Positions 29,348 to 37,505 of a DNA stretch of 38,634 nt are shown in pieces. The notes beneath the pieces were generated by a model. It had not been told where the DNA came from and made no database searches. It saw only the letters and a list, made by a program, of their open reading frames with translations. This DNA is from Paractinoplanes durhamensis (GTDB lineage Bacteria > Actinomycetota > Actinomycetes > Mycobacteriales > Micromonosporaceae), in contig NZ_BOML01000067.1 in assembly GCF_016862175.1 (NCBI RefSeq), positions 1-38,634 on the forward strand. The letters are read 5' to 3'. The translations under genes and the position numbers were made by a program. Position 1 is the stretch's first letter. Each line of letters starts with the position of its first letter.

Positions 29348-30712
29348 CTACTTGACGGTGAAACCCTGGCTCTTGGCGTACGTGACCAGCGCTGCCTGCA
29401 GGTCGGTGGCCGCCTTGTCGCCGGTCGTCTGCCCGGCGTTGAGCTTCACGATCTGCGCCTGCAGCTGGGCGTAGTAGTAGACGGTGAAGGGGCTGTAGAC
29501 CGCGCCCTTGTAGGCGTTCTCGGCCGGGATGTAGATGTCCTTGTTCGCCGTCTGGCCGTTGAAGAAGTCGACCTTCGCGTTGATGAAATCGTCCGACTTC
29601 AGCACGCTCTGGTTGAGCGGGAAGATCGTCTGGGTCTTCCAGCCGTCGGTGAGCGACGCCTCGTCGGCGTACAGACCGAGGGCGACCTTGGCCGCGGCGG
29701 CCTTGTCGGAAGCCTGGCTGGTCACCGCGAACGCGGAACCGCCCCAGTTGACCGAGACCGGGTTGGCCGTGTCCCACTGCGGCAGCGCCGCCACCGCGAA
29801 CTTGCCCTTGGACGAGCCGTTGCCGACGCCGGCGCCGGTCAGGTAGCCGGGCGCCCAGGCGGCCGAGACGTAGGTGGCGTACTTACCGCCGACCATGCCC
29901 GCCACGTAGTCGGTGGTGAACTGGTCCTCCTTGCCGATCTGCTTCTTGGTCGACAGGTCGGCCCAGTAGTTCAGCACGTCCTTGGTGGCCTGGTCGTCGA
30001 CCTTGATGCCGATGTTCTGCTTGTCGGACAGGTCGTACGCGAACGGCGTCGCGCCCTTCTGGATCATCAGCGCGGTGGTCACCGCCGGCACGTTGCTGGC
30101 GAAGTCGCCGAACGGCGGGCCGCCGGCCGCCTTCACCTTGGCCGCGTCCGCGGCGTACTCGGCCCAGGTCGTCGGGGGCTTGGTGATGCCGTACTTGGCG
30201 AAGACGTCGGTGCGGTAGATCAGCGCCATCGGGCCACCGTCGATCGGGGCCGCGTAGACCTTGTCGCCCTGCGAGACGTCCTTCCAGGCACCCTCGCTGA
30301 AGTTCTTTTTAACATCATTTGCGCCGTACGGCGAAAGGTCGACCAGCGCGTCCTGGATCTCGAAGCCGACCAGCTGGTCCGCCTCGAGCATGACGACGTC
30401 CGGCGCGCCCTTCTTGGCCGAGACGGCGGTCTGGAACTTCGAGTACTCGTCCTGGCCCTGGCCGGCGTTGGTCCAGCAGACCTGAACGTCGGTGTGCTGG
30501 TTGTTGAAGTTGTCGACGACCTTGGCCATGTTCGGGTACCAGGCCCAGACGAGAACGCGCGGAGCGTCCTCTTTTACGATCTTGTTGGTGCAGTTCGTGG
30601 GCTTGGCCGCCGTGCCTCCGCTGCTGCCGCTGTCGTCGCTGCCGCTGCAGGCGGCGAGACCGAGAGCGAGAACGACGGGGGCCACGACGGAGAGAGTTTT
30701 CTTCAGGCGCAT
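29348..30712 (-). CDS. Extracellular solute-binding lipoprotein, family 1
   Basis: A 454-residue sugar-binding protein. The N-terminal signal MRLKKTLSVVAPVVLALGLA ends in the lipobox LAAC, so the mature protein is lipid-anchored at the Cys and faces outside. A Ser/Gly linker (SGSDDSGSSGG) follows, then a family 1 binding fold with VDLSPYGANDVKKNF, VYAAPIDGGPMALIYRTDVF and GKYATYVSAAWAPGYLTGAG. It delivers the sugar, probably arabino-oligosaccharides, to the two permeases. GAGGAGG lies a few bases before the ATG. First gene of the operon, divergent from the LacI gene. Confidence 0.95.
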   Translation of the reverse strand: MRLKKTLSVVAPVVLALGLAACSGSDDSGSSGGTAAKPTNCTNKIVKEDAPRVLVWAWYPNMAKVVDNFNNQHTDVQVCWTNAGQGQDEYSKFQTAVSAKKGAPDVVMLEADQLVGFEIQDALVDLSPYGANDVKKNFSEGAWKDVSQGDKVYAAPIDGGPMALIYRTDVFAKYGITKPPTTWAEYAADAAKVKAAGGPPFGDFASNVPAVTTALMIQKGATPFAYDLSDKQNIGIKVDDQATKDVLNYWADLSTKKQIGKEDQFTTDYVAGMVGGKYATYVSAAWAPGYLTGAGVGNGSSKGKFAVAALPQWDTANPVSVNWGGSAFAVTSQASDKAAAAKVALGLYADEASLTDGWKTQTIFPLNQSVLKSDDFINAKVDFFNGQTANKDIYIPAENAYKGAVYSPFTVYYYAQLQAQIVKLNAGQTTGDKAATDLQAALVTYAKSQGFTVK

Positions 30713-30871
30713 TCCTGGCCTCCTCTAGATTGGGCACCGGATCCGGGCATTTCGGGCACGTTAGATTACCGACCGTGATGTCCGGTTCGGGGTGGGGGTG
30801 CGCTATCTGTGGTGGATGCCGAGGGTGGGGGGAGCTCACCACTCGCCGGTGATGTGTGATGTAAGTTCCAA

Positions 30872-30885
30872 TTGCAGCGCTGCAA
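30872..30885. promoter_or_regulatory. LacI-type operator palindrome
   Basis: TTGCAGCGCTGCAA is a perfect 14-base palindrome with the central CG typical of LacI-family operators. It lies in the 273-base gap between the divergent binding-protein and LacI genes, which otherwise holds no gene. On the minus strand a TAATCT (30763-30768) may be the -10 of the transporter operon; the operator would then lie about 100 bases upstream of it. Confidence 0.7.
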
Positions 30886-30985
30886 AGGACTATGCCTCGA
30901 CCTTTCGGGTCTGGCAAGAGGCAACGTCACGGAAATACTTTCGTTACGCAGGCGCCCCGCGCCCGCCTGAACGGGGAGGCAACCC

Positions 30986-32002
30986 TTGCGAGAAACTACG
31001 CTGCGTGACGTCGCGGAGCTGGCCGGCGTCTCCCCGCGCACGGTCTCCAACGTGGTCAACGGCTACGCCAAAGTCACCGACAGCACCCGGGCCAAGGTCG
31101 AGGCGGCGATCGCCGAACTCGGCTACCGGCCCAACGTTCTCGCCCGGAATCTGGCCACCGGCCGGTCCGGGCAGATCGTCGTGGTGGTGCCCTATCTGGA
31201 CACGCCGTACTTCGCCGAGCTGCTGCAGGCGATCATCCCGGCCGCCCGCAAGGTCGGCTACAACGTGCTCATCGACCAGACGGACGGTGATCGGCAGCAC
31301 GAGGGCGAGCTCATCGGGCGCGGCTCCCGGCGCTTCCTGTTCGACGGAATGATCATCAGTCCGCTCGGCCTCTCCCAGAACGATCTCTCCCAGCGCGACC
31401 CCGACCTGCCCCTGGTCGTGCTCGGCGAACGCGTCTCGGACGGCACCTTCGACCACGTCGGGATCGACGACGTGGCGGCCTCGACCGAGGCGGTCTCCCA
31501 CCTGATCGCGATCGGCCGGCGCCGGATCGCCGCGATCGGTGACCAGCCGTACCCCACCGGCGAGGCCGCCCAGCTGCGCACCCGGGGTTTCCGCGCCGCG
31601 CACGAGGCGGCCGGACTGCCGGTCGACGAGTCGCTGATCATCGGGACCGCCCGCTTCAACCGGATCGACGGCGCCACCGCGATGGCCGCCCTGCTCGACC
31701 GGGCCGACCCGCCGGACGCCGTCTTCTGCTACAGCGACCTGGTCGCCTCCGGCGCCATCCACACCGCGCTCGGCCGCGGGCTGCGGGTGCCCGAGGACAT
31801 CGCCGTGATCGGCTACGACGACATCGAGGACGGCCGCTACAGCCAGCCCACGATCAGCACCATCTCCCCCGACAAGAAGGCGATAGCGCAACTGGCCGTC
31901 GACCGGCTCCTGCTGCGCATCGCCGGCCACGCACCGATCCCCGGCGTCGAACTGCGCGCCCCGCACGAGCTGATCCCCCGGCAGAGCACCCTGGGATATT
32001 GA
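30986..32002 (+). CDS. LacI family transcriptional regulator of the arabinoside locus
   Basis: A 338-residue regulator. The helix-turn-helix is TLRDVAELAGVSPRTVSNVV (residues 5-24), followed by the hinge ELGYRPNVLARNLATGRSGQ. The periplasmic-binding-like ligand domain has IVVVVPYLDTPYFAELLQAI and ends with AVIGYDDIEDGRYSQPTIST plus the family's terminal RQSTL. The start is TTG at 30986 with GGGGAGG six bases upstream. It probably represses the divergent transporter and arabinofuranosidase operon and responds to the imported sugar. Confidence 0.95.
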   Translation: MRETTLRDVAELAGVSPRTVSNVVNGYAKVTDSTRAKVEAAIAELGYRPNVLARNLATGRSGQIVVVVPYLDTPYFAELLQAIIPAARKVGYNVLIDQTDGDRQHEGELIGRGSRRFLFDGMIISPLGLSQNDLSQRDPDLPLVVLGERVSDGTFDHVGIDDVAASTEAVSHLIAIGRRRIAAIGDQPYPTGEAAQLRTRGFRAAHEAAGLPVDESLIIGTARFNRIDGATAMAALLDRADPPDAVFCYSDLVASGAIHTALGRGLRVPEDIAVIGYDDIEDGRYSQPTISTISPDKKAIAQLAVDRLLLRIAGHAPIPGVELRAPHELIPRQSTLGY

Positions 32003-32118
32003 TCTTCATGGACACCGTCCGGTCGTCGAATGTGAACGGCCAGTTGACGGATCATTGACCCGGGGGAATGTAGGTTGGCCCTGGTCGGGCTTGTCCGGGA
32101 CTACCTGAGGAGCGGGTC

Positions 32119-33171
32119 GTGGTGTCATTTTCCGCGCGCGAACGCTGGATCATGCTGGTGGCCAGTGCATGGCTGGTCACCGGGTTGCAGCTGGACGCCT
32201 ACGCGCACGCGACCACCCCCGAGCTGGAGACGTTCTGGACGCCGTGGCACGCCGTCCTCTACTCCGGCATCGCCGTCTCCGGCCTCACCCTGGTCTGGCT
32301 GCTGCGCTCCCGACTGCCCACCATCCCCACCTACCGGACCGTGCTGGCGCTGCCCAACGCGCTGCGCGTGCCGATGCTCGGCATGGCGTTCCTGCTGGTC
32401 GGCGGCGGCATCGACACGCTGTGGCACAACATCTTCGGCATCGAGCAGGGCCTGGAGATCTTCGTCAGCCCCAGCCACGAGTTCATCATCCTCGGCATGG
32501 TGCTGGTCGCGGCCGGCCCCGCGCTGATGACCGCGGTCCAACCGGGCGACCGGCTGTCGATCGCCGACGGCGCGCTGGTCACCGTGTCGGCGCTGCTCAC
32601 CGTGCTGCCGCTGCACATCTACTCGCTGCACGCCAACATCCTCGGCACCATCTTCTTCGGCGAGGGCGACGATCCCGTACGCATCTATTCGACCGACGCC
32701 CAGATGATGCACGGCTTCCTGTTCACCACCGTGCTGCTGTTCCTGCCGATCATCCTGATCGGCCGCCGCTGGCGGCTGCCGATCGGCGTGCCGGCCGTGC
32801 TCGTCGCCCTGCCCGCCTTCGCCATGCACCTGATGTTCCTCGAGGGCGAGCCGTGGTGGATGCCGGTGACCGTGGCGCTCGCCGCCCTCGGCACCGAGTT
32901 GCTCGCCCGGGTCGTCGCGCCGATCGTGCCGCTGCCGGCCTCCGGGGCGTGGGTGCTGCTCGGCCTGGTCGCGCCGCCGCTGGTGTGGGGCTCGCTGCTG
33001 CTGGTCGCCGACATCGAGATCGGCGTCGGCTGGAACGTGCACATCGTCAGCGGCCTGCTCACCTACACGGCCCTGACCGGCATCGGCACCGTCCTGGTCG
33101 CCCGGAACGTCCGCCCGCCGGCACCGGTCGCTCCGCTTTCCGCGAGCGCCGAGGCCGTCTCCGCCCAGTGA
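32119..33171 (+). CDS. Polytopic membrane protein with conserved-looking membrane histidines
   Basis: A 350-residue protein with about ten hydrophobic helices. Histidines lie in or next to helices: WTPWHAVLY, TLWHNIFGIE, SPSHEFIIL, LPLHIYSLHANI, QMMHGFLF, FAMHLMF and WNVHIVSG. That pattern would suit heme or metal binding, but I recognise no family. The start is a GTG at 32119 (a second GTG follows directly) with GAGGAG upstream. It is the first gene of a four-gene cluster, with its stop overlapping the next start (GTGA). The 116 bases before it hold no gene. Confidence 0.75.
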   Translation: MVSFSARERWIMLVASAWLVTGLQLDAYAHATTPELETFWTPWHAVLYSGIAVSGLTLVWLLRSRLPTIPTYRTVLALPNALRVPMLGMAFLLVGGGIDTLWHNIFGIEQGLEIFVSPSHEFIILGMVLVAAGPALMTAVQPGDRLSIADGALVTVSALLTVLPLHIYSLHANILGTIFFGEGDDPVRIYSTDAQMMHGFLFTTVLLFLPIILIGRRWRLPIGVPAVLVALPAFAMHLMFLEGEPWWMPVTVALAALGTELLARVVAPIVPLPASGAWVLLGLVAPPLVWGSLLLVADIEIGVGWNVHIVSGLLTYTALTGIGTVLVARNVRPPAPVAPLSASAEAVSAQ

Positions 33172-34010
33172 TCCGTCGCTGCCTCCTCGTTCTCGTCGCG
33201 ATCGGGCTCGTGCTGGGGTGGGGAACGCCCGCGTCCGCACACGCCGGCGGGCTCGTCGCCACCGATGCCCGCAGCCGGGTCGTCTCGCTCACGCCGCCGG
33301 TCCCCGGCCTGTCGGTGACCGCCGTCGAGGGCGGCGCCAAGCTGCGCCTGGTCAACGGGACCGGCGTCGCGGTAACGGCGGCCGGCACCACCGTCGCGCC
33401 CGGCGACTCGCTGACCTGGGCCGAGCCGCTCAGCTCACCGGCCGGCCGCCGGGCCGCCGGCGACTGGTCGCTGACCGTGGACGCCGGCGGCACGCCGGTC
33501 ACCGTGCGTGGCGTCTTCGACTGGACCGCACCGCCGCCGTTCCTGCCCTGGTGGGCGCTCACCCTCTTACTCGCCGTAGCCGTTCCCCTGCTGTGCCGGC
33601 GGGTGCACCGCGCCGATCTCGTCCTCGCCGGGATCGGGCTGGGTGCGATGGCGGCGTCGCTCGCGCACGTGATCGGGTCCAGTCTTGCCGTCACCTCGGC
33701 GCCGTTCGCCGGAACCTTCGTGAACGCGACCGGGATCAACCTCCTCGCCTGGCCCCTCATCGCCGGCGGGTTCGTCGCGGTCGTGCGCGGCAAGCCGGCC
33801 GGGTTGCTGGCCGTCTGCGCCGGGGCGGCGCTGACCGCGGTCTTCGTCCTGCCCGACGTCACCGCCTTCCACCGCTCGGTGCTGCCGTTCGCCGGGCCGG
33901 CCGTCCTCGAACGGCTTCTCGTGGTGGTCGCGCTGGGCGGGGGCGCGGGAGCCGCGGTGGCGGGGGCGGCGGTGTTGCGTACGCTCGCAGCTCGTCAGGA
34001 AGCCGCATGA
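33168..34010 (+). CDS. Exported-domain membrane protein of the cupredoxin cluster
   Basis: A 280-residue protein. A signal-like segment (CLLVLVAIGLVLGWGTPASA) is followed by HAGGLVATDARSRVVSLTPP and an extracellular beta-rich domain to about residue 120 (KLRLVNGTGVAVTAAGTTVA, TVRGVFDWTAP). Five helices follow, starting FLPWWALTLLLAVAVPLLC. The HAG after the signal and beta domain recall CopC/YcnJ-type copper proteins, but the sequence is not clearly one of them. The GTG start overlaps the previous stop, and the ATG of the lipoprotein overlaps its own stop. Confidence 0.72.
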   Translation: MIRRCLLVLVAIGLVLGWGTPASAHAGGLVATDARSRVVSLTPPVPGLSVTAVEGGAKLRLVNGTGVAVTAAGTTVAPGDSLTWAEPLSSPAGRRAAGDWSLTVDAGGTPVTVRGVFDWTAPPPFLPWWALTLLLAVAVPLLCRRVHRADLVLAGIGLGAMAASLAHVIGSSLAVTSAPFAGTFVNATGINLLAWPLIAGGFVAVVRGKPAGLLAVCAGAALTAVFVLPDVTAFHRSVLPFAGPAVLERLLVVVALGGGAGAAVAGAAVLRTLAARQEAA

Positions 34011-34357
34011 AACGCACCGTTGCCCTGGTCGCAGTGGTTTTGCTGGCCGGCTGCAGCCAAGCTCCCGCGGCGCACGCCGTCGCCGGCTGCGCCTCCCCCG
34101 CCGCCACCGGGACGGTGACCGTGACCGCCGCCGTGCTCGACGGGCGCGCCGACCCCGCGCCGCACCGGGTCTCGATCCCGCTCGGCGCCACCGTCCAGGT
34201 GCAGGTGACCGCCGACCGGGTGCTGCCGGTGCATATCCACGGTTATGACCGCGAATACGACGCGCCCGGCTGCGCCGCCTTCACCGCCGACCGGGCCGGG
34301 CTCTTCGACGTCGAGGCCCACCCCGACACCCTGCTGGTGCAGCTCGAGGTGCGATGA
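34007..34357 (+). CDS. Cupredoxin-like lipoprotein
   Basis: A 116-residue protein. The signal MKRTVALVAVVLLAGC ends in a lipobox (LAGC), so it is lipid-anchored outside the cell. The mature domain has the strand order of a small cupredoxin: TVTVTAAVLDGR, VSIPLGATVQVQVTADRVLP, VHIHGYDREYDAPGCAAF, then GLFDVEAHPDTLLVQLEV. The HIHG and later Cys and His could bind copper, though the classical ligand set is not certain. It overlaps both neighbours by four bases (ATGA at each end), so it must work with the flanking membrane proteins. Confidence 0.72.
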   Translation: MKRTVALVAVVLLAGCSQAPAAHAVAGCASPAATGTVTVTAAVLDGRADPAPHRVSIPLGATVQVQVTADRVLPVHIHGYDREYDAPGCAAFTADRAGLFDVEAHPDTLLVQLEVR

Positions 34358-35571
34358 GCGTCCTCGCCCACGGCGTCGGCCAGTCGACCGACCTGCCGTT
34401 GCCGCTCGACCTGGTCCTGCAGGCCGGCGCCGCCACCGTGGTCGTCTCGTTCCTCGGTTCGGCCTTTCTGTGGCGCCGGGCCCGGCTGTCCCCCGTATTC
34501 GAGCGCCACCCGCGCTCCCGGTGGTGGCTTCCGCCTCTGCAGTTCGGGACGCTCGCGCTGTCGGTCTTTCTGGTGGCCGACGCGTTCTTCGGCCCGCGCG
34601 ACGCATCGAACCCGGCGGCCCACGCGCTCTACGTGTGGCTGTGGGTCGGCCTGATCCCGTTGAGCATCGTTTTCGGCCCGGCCTGGCGAGCGCTGAATCC
34701 CCTGCGAACCCTTTTCCGGCTCCTGCGCCTGGACCGAATCCGCCGGCCCGAGCCGGAGGCCGGCAGCTCTGCTTCAGCCGACACCGCTGGGCCCGTTCGC
34801 TGGGCTGCCGCCGCTGCTCTGCTTGCCTTCGTGTGGCTGGAGCTGGTCGCGCCGGACCGGGCGGACCCGCTGGTCGTCGGCGGCTTTCTGGTCGGCTACG
34901 CGGTCGTGCAACTTGGGCTGGCCGTCCGCTTCGGCGAGGAGTGGTTCGGGCGCGGGGATGCCTTCGAGGTCTACTCCGATCTCGCCGGGCGGCTCAGCCC
35001 ACTCCGGTGGCGGCCCTGGCTGTCCGGCCTGGCGGCCGATCATCCGGGCGGCCTCGGGCGGGCGGCCTTCCTCGCGATCTGGTGGGGATCCACCATTTTC
35101 GACAGCGCGTCCGGCTCGCCGGCCTGGGCCGGCTTCGTACAACGAACCGGGCATGCGACCTGGCTGGGCACGGCGGGTCTGGTCGCGGTCTGCGGGTTGG
35201 TGCTTTTAGGCGTACGCCGCCCAGCAGTCACCAATTCGCTGATTCCCATCGCGGTGGGTTACACCCTCGCCCACTACCTGACGTTACTGATGGTCGAGGG
35301 CCCACGCGGCGTGCTCCTGCTGGCGCAACAGTGGGGCATCGCCGAGGGCGCGGCATGGACCGTCGGGCCCGACCCGCAGGTCGTGTCGGTGCTCCAGGTG
35401 ACGCTGATTCTCGCTGGTCACGCCCTCGGCGTACGGTCCGCACACGACCTGGCGCTGACCGATGCCGCACCGGACCGCCCGCCACTGGCCACGCTGGCCG
35501 ACGAGTTCCCGGTCGTACTCTTCATGATCGCCTGCACGTGGGCGGGCCTGTTCCTGCTCTTCGTCCGGTAA
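34354..35571 (+). CDS. Polytopic membrane protein closing the cupredoxin cluster
   Basis: A 405-residue protein starting MSVLAHGVGQSTDLPLPLDL, with about nine hydrophobic helices (LVLQAGAATVVVSFLGSAFL first). Landmarks are HALYVWLWVGLIPLSIVFGP with AWRALNPLRTLFRLLRL, RFGEEWFGRGDAFEVYSDLA and AVGYTLAHYLTLLMVEG. Similar proteins are sometimes labelled fenitrothion hydrolase in databases, which looks like a poor name for a polytopic membrane protein; I recall this only loosely. Function unknown. It overlaps the lipoprotein gene by four bases and ends the operon. Confidence 0.72.
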   Translation: MSVLAHGVGQSTDLPLPLDLVLQAGAATVVVSFLGSAFLWRRARLSPVFERHPRSRWWLPPLQFGTLALSVFLVADAFFGPRDASNPAAHALYVWLWVGLIPLSIVFGPAWRALNPLRTLFRLLRLDRIRRPEPEAGSSASADTAGPVRWAAAAALLAFVWLELVAPDRADPLVVGGFLVGYAVVQLGLAVRFGEEWFGRGDAFEVYSDLAGRLSPLRWRPWLSGLAADHPGGLGRAAFLAIWWGSTIFDSASGSPAWAGFVQRTGHATWLGTAGLVAVCGLVLLGVRRPAVTNSLIPIAVGYTLAHYLTLLMVEGPRGVLLLAQQWGIAEGAAWTVGPDPQVVSVLQVTLILAGHALGVRSAHDLALTDAAPDRPPLATLADEFPVVLFMIACTWAGLFLLFVR

Positions 35572-35655
35572 CGGACAGTGCCGCAAACGCATCGACGTTC
35601 GAAAGATCGCTAAGCTACGCCGCGTCCGACCCGACCGCCATCGAGGGAGATGTGG

Positions 35656-36933
35656 GTGAACGGCGCGCCATCGGAGAATCCCGAGCCGACTGACGTAGCA
35701 GCTCCGAACCCGACCCCCGGCCCGGCGTTGCCCAGGCGCTCCCCCGCCGGCGATGCCGCACCCGCCGCTTTCGGCCCCCCGGTCCCCACGCCCGCGCCCG
35801 CCGCGTTCGGGCCCCCGGCGTCCGCGTCCGGTCAGCAGCAGCCGGCGCAGGACTCCCCGGAGCGAGCCGCAACTGACCGGGCCGCCGCACTGCGCGCCGT
35901 CTTCGCGGCATCACCCCGGCCCGGCCGCCCATCGGAGTTCATGTCCCGCGATCTCCGCGGACACGCCGCGCCCGGCGCCTTCACCGGCCGCGAAAACCCC
36001 GGCTCGAAAGCCGCCGACCAGGCGTCCCCGCAGCCAGGCGACGGGCGCTCCTCGTCCAGCGCGATCCCGAACGCCCGCGGGTTGCGTTCCCCGGCAACCG
36101 ACCAACCGGCAGCGCGGAAGGGCAACGGCCGCCCGACGCCGTCCTTCGGCACGGGTTCGGGCGCCGCAGGCCAGGGTTTCGGCGCCGCTCCAGGGGGCGC
36201 CTCTCCGGCCGTCGGCGCCGGATCAGGTGCTTCGGCGCGGCGGCGACGGCGGCTCTGGCTGGTGCCGGTCATCGCCGGGGCGCTCGCGCTCGGTGCGGTC
36301 GGCGGCGGGTTCGTGGTCAGCCGCGACAAGAACGCCGCGGCCGAGGACTCCACGACGGACAGCGGCAACCAGATCGCGCCGACCGATCGGGAGACCGCCA
36401 CCGGCCTGGCCGGTTCGCCGGTGCCATCGGCCGCACCCTCGATCGAGCCGGCCCCGGTCTCCGTCTCGCCGACCGTCACCGCCACCACCACCACCAAGCC
36501 CTCGCCGTCGGCCTCCCCCACCGTCACCGGCCGCGCCAACACCGCGGGCGCCAACCTGGCCCTGCACAAGACCGCGACCACCTCCAGCGTCGAATCCGCC
36601 ACCTGGCCGGCGTCGGCCGCGGTGGACGGCGACATGGAGAGCCGCTGGAGCAGCGGCTTCGCCGACCCGCAGTGGATCACCGTCGACCTGGGCGCGGTCT
36701 GGGCGATCAACGACGTACGCCTCGCCTGGGAGCACGCCTACGCTCTCCACTACCGCGTCGACATCTCCCTGGACGCCCGCCACTGGTCAACCGTCTACAA
36801 GACAACGGCCGGAACCGACGGCCCCCGCGAAATCCGGCTGTCCGCGGCGACCCCGGCCCGCTACGTACGCATGTACGGCACCAAGCGTGTCAGCCAGTAC
36901 GGCTTCTCACTGCAGGAGTTCGAGGTCCACTGA
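35656..36933 (+). CDS. Membrane-anchored protein with C-terminal F5/8 type C (discoidin/CBM32) domain
   Basis: A 425-residue protein. Residues 1-195 are Pro/Ala/Gly-rich and disordered, presumably cytoplasmic. An RRRRR stop precedes one transmembrane helix (LWLVPVIAGALALGAVGGGF). A Thr/Ser/Pro linker follows (TVTATTTTKPSPSASPTVTG), then an F5/8C domain of about 130 residues: NLALHKTATTSSVESATWPA, AVDGDMESRWSSGFADPQWI, TVDLGAVWAINDVRLAWEHA and the terminal YGFSLQEFEVH. Such domains bind glycans on the cell surface. I chose GTG 35656 because GAGGGAG lies six bases before it; ATG 35650 would sit on that site. No enzyme domain. Confidence 0.88.
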   Translation: MNGAPSENPEPTDVAAPNPTPGPALPRRSPAGDAAPAAFGPPVPTPAPAAFGPPASASGQQQPAQDSPERAATDRAAALRAVFAASPRPGRPSEFMSRDLRGHAAPGAFTGRENPGSKAADQASPQPGDGRSSSSAIPNARGLRSPATDQPAARKGNGRPTPSFGTGSGAAGQGFGAAPGGASPAVGAGSGASARRRRRLWLVPVIAGALALGAVGGGFVVSRDKNAAAEDSTTDSGNQIAPTDRETATGLAGSPVPSAAPSIEPAPVSVSPTVTATTTTKPSPSASPTVTGRANTAGANLALHKTATTSSVESATWPASAAVDGDMESRWSSGFADPQWITVDLGAVWAINDVRLAWEHAYALHYRVDISLDARHWSTVYKTTAGTDGPREIRLSAATPARYVRMYGTKRVSQYGFSLQEFEVH

Positions 36934-36983
36934 CCTGACCGAAGATTTGACCGACATAAACTGGCGAAATCTCCAGGTCGCGC

Positions 36984-36999
36984 TCGGGCTTCGGCCCGA
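36984..36999 (+). terminator. Hairpin with TTCG loop after the F5/8C gene
   Basis: TCGGGC-TTCG-GCCCGA is a perfect six-base stem closed by C-G around a UUCG tetraloop, the most stable kind. It lies 51 bases after the stop of the F5/8C-domain gene and before the next small gene. Confidence 0.7.
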
Positions 37000-37047
37000 T
37001 ATGCCTGGGCCGGGGCAAGCCGCTCGTTGATCAAAGAAGGTTACTGG

Positions 37048-37371
37048 GTGCGGGACAAAGCTGACATCGAATTCGTCGAAGCCGCGGGCGAACGCTTGAC
37101 TCGCCTTGGGTTCTCACTCGTCGAGGAGCACCAGGGCGGCCGGGAAGAAATGTGGCGATACGACAACGGAGTCGTCTCCATCGCCCTCATCTGGGAATTG
37201 ATGGCAGATACAAGCCTCTTTGTCACGATGGCCGGCAGCGGCGGTGGCACGCATTTCTTGTCCCACGTCTGGGCGGATTTTCTGGGCGTCCCCAAGCCTG
37301 GCAGCAGGTCCGGAATCGACGCGCATGCCACACCCGTGGAGGGGGTGTCGACCTTGTCGAGTTCGCGTTAG
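37048..37371 (+). CDS. Hypothetical small protein
   Basis: A 107-residue protein, VRDKADIEFVEAAGERLTRL at the start, then MWRYDNGVVSIALIWELMAD and TSLFVTMAGSGGGTHFLSHV. The small mixed fold and acidic N-terminus recall immunity-type proteins of polymorphic toxins, but I cannot assign it. The GTG at 37048 has AAAGAAGG seven bases upstream; a TTG at 37027 is the alternative. The last 20 residues are low in hydrophobics and may be a read-on tail. It is convergent with the DUF2278 gene. Confidence 0.55.
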   Translation: MRDKADIEFVEAAGERLTRLGFSLVEEHQGGREEMWRYDNGVVSIALIWELMADTSLFVTMAGSGGGTHFLSHVWADFLGVPKPGSRSGIDAHATPVEGVSTLSSSR

Positions 37372-37478
37372 GAACGAGCACGAAATTTTCAAGATCTGCG
37401 GAGCAGAGCGGGCTGGTGCGGCCGCCGAGCGGCGCAGCCGCTGACACCAGCAGCGGCGGCGCCGACTCGGCAGTGCGA

Positions 37479-37494
37479 CCCGGCCCAAGCCGGG
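37479..37494. terminator. Short GC hairpin between convergent genes
   Basis: CCCGGC-CCAA-GCCGGG is a perfect six-base stem. It lies 11 bases beyond the stop of the DUF2278 gene, in the gap between it and the small plus-strand gene. A second stem (CCGCTG and CAGCGG) is just to the left. Confidence 0.55.
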
Positions 37495-37505
37495 CGGCGT
37501 GGTGG

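Noticed and set aside
32169..34010. 613-codon frame spanning two membrane-protein genes
   Set aside because: Its first part is an Arg/His-rich shadow of the first gene. The true second gene starts at the overlapping GTG 33168.
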